A stretch of 64,000 nt of DNA from Kumtagia ephedrae. GTDB lineage: Bacteria; Pseudomonadota; Alphaproteobacteria; Rhizobiales; Rhizobiaceae. The notes below the pieces were generated by a model. The model was not told the DNA's origin, did not search any database, and saw nothing but the letters and a program-made list of their open reading frames with translations. Positions within the stretch are counted from its first letter, which is position 1. Each line of letters starts with the position of its first letter. The stretch covers positions 62,001 through 126,000 of the forward strand of contig NZ_PXYK01000001.1 of NCBI RefSeq assembly GCF_003012745.1, read 5' to 3'. Shown here in pieces: positions 57,627-64,000 of this stretch. A program made the translations under genes and the position numbers.

Positions 57627-60600
57627 CTATCTCGATACGAAGCAGCTGCCGCCGGCGGCCTTGTAGGTCTCGCACAGCTTGACGGCATCGTTGCGGCTGC
57701 CGGCCGGCACGCGGACGCGCCAGAAGGTGCCCTTGCCGGCGATCTCGGCCTTGACGATGGTCGCCTGCTTGCCTTCGAGCACGCTGCCGTAGCGGCGCTG
57801 CAGATCCTGGTAGCTCGACTGCGCGGCGGCTTCGGTCGGCTGGGACGCGATCTGCATCGACCACGAACCCGGAGCCGGGGCAGCGGCGGGATCGAGCGCG
57901 GCGACGCGTTCGGCCTTGACCTCGCCGACGATATCCACCGGCTGGTCGGACGGACGGGCCGGCGCCACGGGCACCCGGTCCGGCGTCGTTCCTGCGGCGC
58001 GCGCCTGCGGTGCGGCGGCCGCCGGCTGCTGCGGTGCCGTGGCCGCGGGCTGCTGCGGCGCGGCAGCGGCCGCCGGCTGCGGAGCACTCGGCACCGTCGC
58101 CGTGGTCTCGGCACCCTCGCCGGCCGGCGTCGGCGACGATGCGACGGGATCGACGATGCCCTCGGAGGCCGAATCCAGCGCCGGCGCGGCGGCCGGCGCC
58201 GGCTCCTCGCGGGCGACCAGCGTGCCGTCGGCCTTGACGATCATGGTACGGACCTTGCGCGGCGCCACGGCGGCGACCTCGACGCTGTCGTCGACGCCCG
58301 GATCCTGGATGACCTGCTCGATCCGATCCGCGCCCTTGGGCATCGGCTGCCCGGCCGGCGCCTGCGGGCCTGCCGCGGCAGTCTCGGCCGGCTGTCCGGC
58401 GGCCGCCTCGTCGTCCTGCATCGCCAGATCGACCGGCTCGTCATCCGGCGTCGGCATTTGGACCGGCTCTTCGGCGCTGTTCAGCAGCTTCTCCTGCGTC
58501 GGCTCGCCGGAACCGCCGGCACCCGCCACGGAATCGTAGACCTTGGCATCCTGGTTCGGGATGGTCGCGCCACCCGGATTCTCCGGCTTTATCTTCACCG
58601 GCGACGGATCGGCCTTGACCAGCGCAAGCTCGCCAGATCCCGGGCCCTCGCCGTAGGACAGGGCGAAGGCGGCGACACCGCCAAGCAGCGCCACGCCGCC
58701 GACCACCGCGGCGATCACCAGCCCGCGGCGACGCGACGGCCGCTCCGCAAGCTGGGTGTAGGCAGGCCCGGCGATCTCCTCGTCAAAGTCGGGATCGTAG
58801 GCGAACTGCGCGTCCGACCCGGCATCCTGCCGGCCGCCGGCTGCCGCGGCACGGGGCGCCTCCTGATACGCATAGCCGTAGTCGCCGCCCGCGGCGGCGC
58901 GCGCGGCAATCGCTCCCGCGACGGCCGCTCCGGCAACGGCCGGTACGGCCGGATCGTCGAAATAGCCGACACTCGCCGGCTGCTCGATGCGGATCTCGCG
59001 GCGATCCGCAGGCTGCTGCGACTGCACCGCCTGCTCGGCCACGCCGGCGTTCATGCCCTGGAGAAGGTTCGAGAACTCGGCGTCGAGATCGTCGTAGGGC
59101 CGCACCGGCGCAGGCTCGTCCTCATAGGCGAGCACCGGCAGGTCGAGGTCGTCGGCCAGCGCCACGGCCTGCTCGGGAACCTCGACGGTCTCGATGTCCG
59201 GCACCTCCTGGCGCGCCGCCGCGACGGCGGCTGCCGGCGCCGGCGGCTCGAACGTCTGCTCCGGCTCGGGCGCATGCTGCCACGAGCGGCTCACCTGCAG
59301 GTCGGCAGACATGGCTGCCAGCGCCGCATAAGGGTCATGTCCGTCCCGAGGCATGGATTCCTCCGGTTCCCATGTCTGCGCGGCGGCAGGCTCGCCTTGC
59401 CCCGTATCGTCGCCCGCCTGAGCTACCGCGTCGGAAATCGCCGCATCAAAAGCCTGGTCGTCGAATAGCCCGTCGAGCTCGTCGTCCGCCTCCGCATGGC
59501 GCGGGGCCGCGACGGAACTCCACGCCTGATCCTGCCGGGCGACTTCCGCCACGTCAACGGGCTCGAGCCACTCCTCGTCGACGGCGGCGGCATTGCCGTC
59601 GTCATATGCCTGCATCGCGGGTTCGTCGTGCCAGTGCGGCTGCGGCTCGGCCACCGGTGCAGCCGCCTGGACGGGCTCCGCATGGTCATGTCCGCCGGAC
59701 ACATGATGGTCAGCCGCCGCCACCGGCTCGTTGCCGAGCAACGCGTTCAGCTCCTCTTCGAGGCTCGTCTCCAATGACGCTTCGGGGACAACCGTTTCCG
59801 GCTGACGATCGACCTGTCCGTCGTCCCAGGGCTGCGGCGAGAAGGCGGCACCCAGCGGCAGCCTGTAAGCCGTCTCTTCCGCCGCTTCGGCGACATCGTC
59901 GGTCACGGGCGAACGACTGGCGTCGGCCTCGTCCGCGTGATGGACCGCCGCAAGCGGCTGGTGCTCGGGTTGGTCGGCGAACGCCATGTCGAAATGCTGG
60001 TCGAGTTCCCACTCCGAGGACCCCGGTGCTTCCGCTCGCGTACCGTCCTGCTCCGGGATTTCCGCCCGTGCGACAGGCTCGTCGATTTCCGGCCGCGCGA
60101 CGGACTCGTCGCGACGCTCGGCGGCGGCCGTCTCGACAATGCCGGGCTCGGCGGCCGCATCCTCGACCGCCTCCGGCTCGCCTTCATCCGCGAACGCCAG
60201 CGGGGCATGATCCGCTTCGGCCACCGGCTCGCCAGCGGCCTCCGCGGCCGGCTCGTCGGCCTCTGCCGGGGCGGCCGCATGAAGCTCCGGCTCGGGTGCC
60301 GTCATCTCGGCTTCCGCCAAAGGCAGCTCCTCGACCGCAGGCCACTGCACGGCAGGCTGGTCCGCTGAGTCAGCCTCATGGCCTTCAGCCTGAAAGCCGA
60401 TGGGCGCCTCGACCGGCGCATCGTCCTCGACCCGGATTTCCTCGGCCTCGGCGGCAGCTTCCGCGACGCCCTCGGCTTCGACCGCCGGCGCTTCCTCGGC
60501 CGGAGCAGACCACTGCTGCCCGGGCTCTTCGGCCACGGCTTCGGCCTGCGGCGCGACTTCCGCAACCGTCGTATCGGCGGTTTTGGGAGCGTAGGCCTGA

Positions 60601-60875
60601 ACCGGCTCCTCGGCAGCCGCGGGCGGGGAATAGGCTGCGACAGGCGCCTCTTCCGCGGCGAAGTCACCCATCAGCTCACGCTCGAGATCGATGCCGAAAT
60701 CGGCCTCGTCGATCTGCGGCTCGGCAGGCTTCACCTCCGCCGGCTTCGCCACGGCAGCCGCCGGCTTCACCGGCTGGCGCGGGTCGAAACCCATGATCCG
60801 AGTCAGTTCCGCGAACGGATCGTCTTCCGCGACCGCGGCCTGGTCGGCAATCTTGAGGTTTGCTTTTTCTGCCAT
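57627..60875 (-). CDS. Large SPOR-domain membrane protein
   Basis: The 1082-residue protein has a very acidic, Ala/Glu/Pro-rich cytoplasmic region (about 1-705), one transmembrane helix (about 712-736: RGLVIAAVVGGVALLGGVAAF), an Ala/Pro/Gln-rich periplasmic linker and a C-terminal SPOR domain (about 1005-1082, GSWSMQIASQPTEAAAQSSY). SPOR domains bind denuded peptidoglycan at division sites. GGAA precedes MAEKANLK; 15 further upstream residues are in frame. It follows argS, with nagZ downstream. Confidence 0.92.
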   Translation of the reverse strand: MAEKANLKIADQAAVAEDDPFAELTRIMGFDPRQPVKPAAAVAKPAEVKPAEPQIDEADFGIDLERELMGDFAAEEAPVAAYSPPAAAEEPVQAYAPKTADTTVAEVAPQAEAVAEEPGQQWSAPAEEAPAVEAEGVAEAAAEAEEIRVEDDAPVEAPIGFQAEGHEADSADQPAVQWPAVEELPLAEAEMTAPEPELHAAAPAEADEPAAEAAGEPVAEADHAPLAFADEGEPEAVEDAAAEPGIVETAAAERRDESVARPEIDEPVARAEIPEQDGTRAEAPGSSEWELDQHFDMAFADQPEHQPLAAVHHADEADASRSPVTDDVAEAAEETAYRLPLGAAFSPQPWDDGQVDRQPETVVPEASLETSLEEELNALLGNEPVAAADHHVSGGHDHAEPVQAAAPVAEPQPHWHDEPAMQAYDDGNAAAVDEEWLEPVDVAEVARQDQAWSSVAAPRHAEADDELDGLFDDQAFDAAISDAVAQAGDDTGQGEPAAAQTWEPEESMPRDGHDPYAALAAMSADLQVSRSWQHAPEPEQTFEPPAPAAAVAAARQEVPDIETVEVPEQAVALADDLDLPVLAYEDEPAPVRPYDDLDAEFSNLLQGMNAGVAEQAVQSQQPADRREIRIEQPASVGYFDDPAVPAVAGAAVAGAIAARAAAGGDYGYAYQEAPRAAAAGGRQDAGSDAQFAYDPDFDEEIAGPAYTQLAERPSRRRGLVIAAVVGGVALLGGVAAFALSYGEGPGSGELALVKADPSPVKIKPENPGGATIPNQDAKVYDSVAGAGGSGEPTQEKLLNSAEEPVQMPTPDDEPVDLAMQDDEAAAGQPAETAAAGPQAPAGQPMPKGADRIEQVIQDPGVDDSVEVAAVAPRKVRTMIVKADGTLVAREEPAPAAAPALDSASEGIVDPVASSPTPAGEGAETTATVPSAPQPAAAAAPQQPAATAPQQPAAAAPQARAAGTTPDRVPVAPARPSDQPVDIVGEVKAERVAALDPAAAPAPGSWSMQIASQPTEAAAQSSYQDLQRRYGSVLEGKQATIVKAEIAGKGTFWRVRVPAGSRNDAVKLCETYKAAGGSCFVSR

Positions 60876-60982
60876 TGTGCTTTTCCGAACCTGGACACAA
60901 TTCGACGCGAACAGCGCCACGCATGGGCCGCGCCGTACCAGCGCAATGTGGGCAAAAGGTGACCGGCTAAGGTCGCTTCGGC

Positions 60983-62740
60983 CTAGCGCATCTCGCTTGG
61001 CGCTTCAGCTCCGATCAGTCCGAGCCCGGACGTGATCACGTCCAAAACCGCCTGGACCAAGCCGAGCCTGGCATGCGTCAATTGTCGGTCGGTAACCTTA
61101 ACAAACCGTAAGTCCGGATTTTCGGTGCCGCGGTTCCACTGCGCATGGAAGGCGCTGGCGAGGTCGTAGAGGTAGAAGGCGAGCCTGTGCGGCTCCAGCG
61201 ACTGGGCTGCGGATTCGATCAGGCGCGGGTATTCGGCGAGCTTGCGGATCAGCGCGATCTCGCTCTCCTCCGTCAGCAGCGCGGCATCCGCGGTGAGCGC
61301 CGCGCGGTCGGCCGCGACATCGCCGAGTTGCTCCCTCGCCTGCCGGAACACCGAATGGCAGCGCGCCGAGGCGTACTGCACGTAGAACACCGGATTGTCC
61401 TTCGACTGCTCCGTCACCTTGGCGAAGTCGAAGTCGAGCGGCGCGTCGTTCTTGCGGTAGAGCATCATGAAGCGGATCGGGTCCCGCCCGACCTCCTCCA
61501 CCACCTCGCGCAGCGTGACGAAGTCGCCCGACCGCTTGGACATGCGCACCGGCTCGCCGTTGCGGTAGAGCTTTACGAGCTGGCACAGCAGCACGGTGAG
61601 CTTCAGGCTGTTGCCGCCGACGGCGCGCGCCAGCGCCTCCATGCGCTTGACGTAGCCGCCATGGTCGGCGCCGAGCACGAAGACGGTGTGCTCGAAGCCG
61701 CGCCGCACCTTGTCCTTCAGATAGGCGACGTCGGCGGCGAAATAGGTGAACTGGCCGTCGGACTTCACCAGCGGCCGGTCGATGTCGTCGCCGACGGCGG
61801 TGGAGCGGAACAGCGTCTGCTCGCGGTCCTCCCAGTCGTCCGGCTTCTCGCCCTTGGGCGGCGGCAGCTTGCCCTTGTAGATGTGGCCGGCCAGCGTCAG
61901 CTCGGCGACCGCCGCGCGGATCGCCTTGGCATTGTCGGCATGCAGCGAGCGTTCCGAGAAGAACACCTCGTGATGCACGTTGAGCAGCGCCAGATCCTCG
62001 CGGATCATCGCCATCATGGCGTCGATCGAGCGATCCTTGAGGATGGCCATCGCCACCTCGTCCGGCATCTTCAGCAGGCCGTCGCCATAGTCGGCGGCGA
62101 GCTGCTTGCCGAGCGGGACGAGATAGTCGCCGGGATAGAGGCCGGCGGGGATCTCGCCGATGTCCTCGCCCAGCGCCTCGCGGTAGCGCAGCAGCACGGA
62201 GCGCGCGAGCACGTCGATCTGCGCGCCGGCGTCGTTGATCAGATATTCCTTGGTAACGTCGTGGCCGGTGAAGGCGAGCAGGTTGGCGAGCGTGTCGCCG
62301 ACCACGGCGCCGCGGCAGTGGCCGACATGCATCGGCCCGGTCGGGTTGGCCGAGACATACTCGACATTCACCTTGGCGCCCCTGCCCATCCGCGAGCGGC
62401 CGAAGTCCGGGCCGAGATGGACGAGGCGAACGAGATAGGCCTGCCAGTAGGCGTCCTTGAGGCGCAGATTGACGAAGCCGGGGCCGGCCACCGCCGTCTC
62501 GGCGACGTCGGGATCGGCCTCGAGCGCGGCGGCGATCGTCTCGGCCAGCGCCCGCGGGTTCTGCCCGACCGCCTTGGCCAGAACCATGGCCGCATTGGTC
62601 GCCAGGTCGCCGTGGCTGGCGTCGCGCGGCGGCTCGACGGAGACGCGGCCGAGATCGAGCGGCGCTCCGGTTACGGTCTTCAGTTCAAGGCCTTCAACGA
62701 CTTTCCTGATCCGCTCGTTGAAGTCGGCGAACACGTTCAT
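60983..62740 (-). CDS. argS: Arginyl-tRNA synthetase
   Basis: The 585-residue class I enzyme has HVGH (138-141, in [12 protein letters not shown]) as the HIGH motif and the KMSKS-like region [13 protein letters not shown]. The N-terminal Add-1 domain and the C-terminal anticodon-binding domain (DALRM) are present, the latter with [18 protein letters not shown] precedes [11 protein letters not shown], preferred over a frame extending to 62839. It lies 61 nt after dgt. Confidence 0.97.
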   Translation of the reverse strand: MNVFADFNERIRKVVEGLELKTVTGAPLDLGRVSVEPPRDASHGDLATNAAMVLAKAVGQNPRALAETIAAALEADPDVAETAVAGPGFVNLRLKDAYWQAYLVRLVHLGPDFGRSRMGRGAKVNVEYVSANPTGPMHVGHCRGAVVGDTLANLLAFTGHDVTKEYLINDAGAQIDVLARSVLLRYREALGEDIGEIPAGLYPGDYLVPLGKQLAADYGDGLLKMPDEVAMAILKDRSIDAMMAMIREDLALLNVHHEVFFSERSLHADNAKAIRAAVAELTLAGHIYKGKLPPPKGEKPDDWEDREQTLFRSTAVGDDIDRPLVKSDGQFTYFAADVAYLKDKVRRGFEHTVFVLGADHGGYVKRMEALARAVGGNSLKLTVLLCQLVKLYRNGEPVRMSKRSGDFVTLREVVEEVGRDPIRFMMLYRKNDAPLDFDFAKVTEQSKDNPVFYVQYASARCHSVFRQAREQLGDVAADRAALTADAALLTEESEIALIRKLAEYPRLIESAAQSLEPHRLAFYLYDLASAFHAQWNRGTENPDLRFVKVTDRQLTHARLGLVQAVLDVITSGLGLIGAEAPSEMR

Positions 62741-62801
62741 GATGCTGTTCCTGGAATTGCGGCTCGGGGCATGCTGCTGCGGCCGGAAATGCGCCCGTTG
62801 C

Positions 62802-64000
62802 CTAACGCAAATCCGGCGTCCGGTCAAACAGACGCGCATATTCCTTGATGGCGTAGGTGTCGGTCATCCCCGCCAGGAAATCGGCGACATGCCGCGCCTT
62901 GATGCGCGGTTCGGCCCGGTCCAGCCCCTCGCGCCAGCCGTCCGGCATGGCGCGCGGATCGGCGTAATAGGCGTCGAACAGCTCGCGCACGATGCGGTCG
63001 GCCTCGGCGCGCACGCGCATCACCTCCTCGTGGCGGTAGATATGGGCGAACAGGAAGGCCTTCAGCTGCTTCTCCTCGGCCGCCATTCCGGCGGAGAAGG
63101 TGACGATCGGCCGGCCGGCCGCGCGCACGTCGTCGACGCTTTGCGGCCGCACGCCGTCCAGGTTGCGGCCGGCGGTGGCGATCACGTCCTCGACCATGCG
63201 GGTGATCTGGCGCCGCATCAGCTCGTGCCCGGTGCGGACCGGATCGAGCGCCGGATAGAGCGCCCTCACCTCCTCCAGCAGCCGCGCCGGCAGCGTCGCC
63301 TCGGACAGCGTGCCGATGGTGAGCAGCCCGGCGCGCAGCCCGTCGTCGATGTCATGGGTGTTGTAGGCGATGTCGTCGGCGATCGCCGCGCACTGCGCCT
63401 CCAGGCTGGCGTAGCGGCCGAGCTCGAGGTCGTGCAGCTCGTTGTAGTCGAGGATCGTGCGCGGCACCGGACCCTTCAGCCCCTGTCCATCAGGACCGAT
63501 CAGCGGGCCATTGTGCTTGACCAGCCCCTCCAGCGTCTCCCAGGCGAGGTTCAGCCCGTCGAACTCCGCGTAGCGGCTCTCCAGCCGCGTCACCACGCGC
63601 AGCGACTGGGCGTTGTGGTCGAAGCCACCCCACGCCGCCATCTTGTCGTTCAGCGCCTCCTCGCCGGTGTGGCCGAAGGGCGTGTGGCCGAAATCGTGGA
63701 CCAGCGCCAGCGCCTCGGCCAGATCCTCGTCGAGCCGCAGCGCCCGCGCCAGCGCGCGGGCGATCTGCGCCACCTCGATGGTGTGGGTAAGCCGGGTACG
63801 GAAATGATCGCCCTCGTGGGCGACGAATACCTGCGTCTTGTGCTTCAGCCGGCGGAAGGCGGTGGAATGGATGATGCGGTCGCGGTCGCGCTGGAACGGC
63901 GTGCGGGTCGGGCTTTCCACCTCGTCGAACAGCCGGCCGCGGCTTTTCGCCGGATCGCAGGCATAAGGCGCGCGCGGCCGGTAGCCGAAGCCGATGTCGC
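62802..64000 (-). CDS. dgt: Deoxyguanosinetriphosphate triphosphohydrolase-like protein (5' end off window)
   Basis: The HD-domain protein hydrolyses dNTPs to deoxynucleosides and triphosphate. The metal residues lie in [10 protein letters not shown] and [16 protein letters not shown]. The coding frame continues past the GTG at 63920 to the window edge; the sequence there ([20 protein letters not shown]) is typical of the family N-terminus, so the gene is cut by the boundary, with perhaps a dozen residues missing. It precedes argS. Confidence 0.94.
   Translation of the reverse strand, partial: DIGFGYRPRAPYACDPAKSRGRLFDEVESPTRTPFQRDRDRIIHSTAFRRLKHKTQVFVAHEGDHFRTRLTHTIEVAQIARALARALRLDEDLAEALALVHDFGHTPFGHTGEEALNDKMAAWGGFDHNAQSLRVVTRLESRYAEFDGLNLAWETLEGLVKHNGPLIGPDGQGLKGPVPRTILDYNELHDLELGRYASLEAQCAAIADDIAYNTHDIDDGLRAGLLTIGTLSEATLPARLLEEVRALYPALDPVRTGHELMRRQITRMVEDVIATAGRNLDGVRPQSVDDVRAAGRPIVTFSAGMAAEEKQLKAFLFAHIYRHEEVMRVRAEADRIVRELFDAYYADPRAMPDGWREGLDRAEPRIKARHVADFLAGMTDTYAIKEYARLFDRTPDLR

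Noticed and set aside
62802-63920. Complete dgt gene starting at a GTG at 63920
   Set aside because: The frame continues to the window edge with family-typical sequence, so the gene is truncated by the window and not started at 63920.

Overview
The window is a high-GC chromosomal segment of an alphaproteobacterium. It most resembles the Hyphomicrobiales (Rhizobiales), probably the Phyllobacteriaceae/Mesorhizobium neighbourhood. The evidence is gene order (purL-bolA-grxD; trigger factor beside tRNA-Leu; trmFO to secDF-yajC to serS-tatABC-scpBA-nagZ-SPOR-argS-dgt), a recA promoter with a GAAC-N7-GTAC type LexA box, and three dispersed palindromes of the RIME/Bru-RS type. Genus-level placement is inference.

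Layout. 1-7.2 kb: a MocR-type regulator, purL, bolA and the CGFS glutaredoxin grxD, with an arsR-SRPBCC pair and a DUF2233 protein lying between bolA and grxD. 7.3-18.8 kb: two RIME-like palindromes, a drug-efflux MFS protein, an inositol-phosphatase-family protein, ttcA, rpsD, a divergent HxlR/oxidoreductase pair, a cupredoxin-FTR1 iron uptake pair, murI-trmJ, icd and a GST. 18.9-24.1 kb: an ssuDCBA-like sulfonate operon and a methyltransferase. 24.1-31 kb: alaS, recA, an exported protein, tig and tRNA-Leu(UAG). 31-35.3 kb: a DUF2157/GDYXXLXY membrane pair, then a DUF1127 micro-protein followed by nine hairpins whose loops all carry CCTCCTCCC, an aldo/keto reductase and an exported protein with a possible Cys-His-Asp triad. 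35.3-64 kb: trmFO, a parDE module behind a 41-bp palindrome, a sterol-desaturase-like hydroxylase, a complex-I-assembly-like pair (NDUFAF6-like and NDUFAF3/Mth938-like) beside secDF-yajC, a DUF815 ATPase, an alpha/beta hydrolase-LuxR fusion, a methyltransferase, an nlpD-like lipoprotein, pcm, surE, serS, tatCBA, an orphan ABC ATPase, scpBA, nagZ, a 1082-residue SPOR protein, argS and the 3' part of dgt, which runs off the right edge.

Most of the window is housekeeping backbone (translation, protein export, chromosome segregation, cell-wall turnover) with small accessory insertions. The most notable element is at 33.0-33.6 kb: a DUF1127 gene followed by three ~153-bp units of three hairpins each. 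Every loop presents an anti-Shine-Dalgarno-like sequence on the transcribed strand. This matches the described architecture of the CcsR (Rhodobacter) / 'cuckoo' RNA family, here in an expanded nine-hairpin form. Second is serS, whose catalytic domain carries an in-frame insertion of about 70 codons of lower G+C just before the serine-binding TxE loop.
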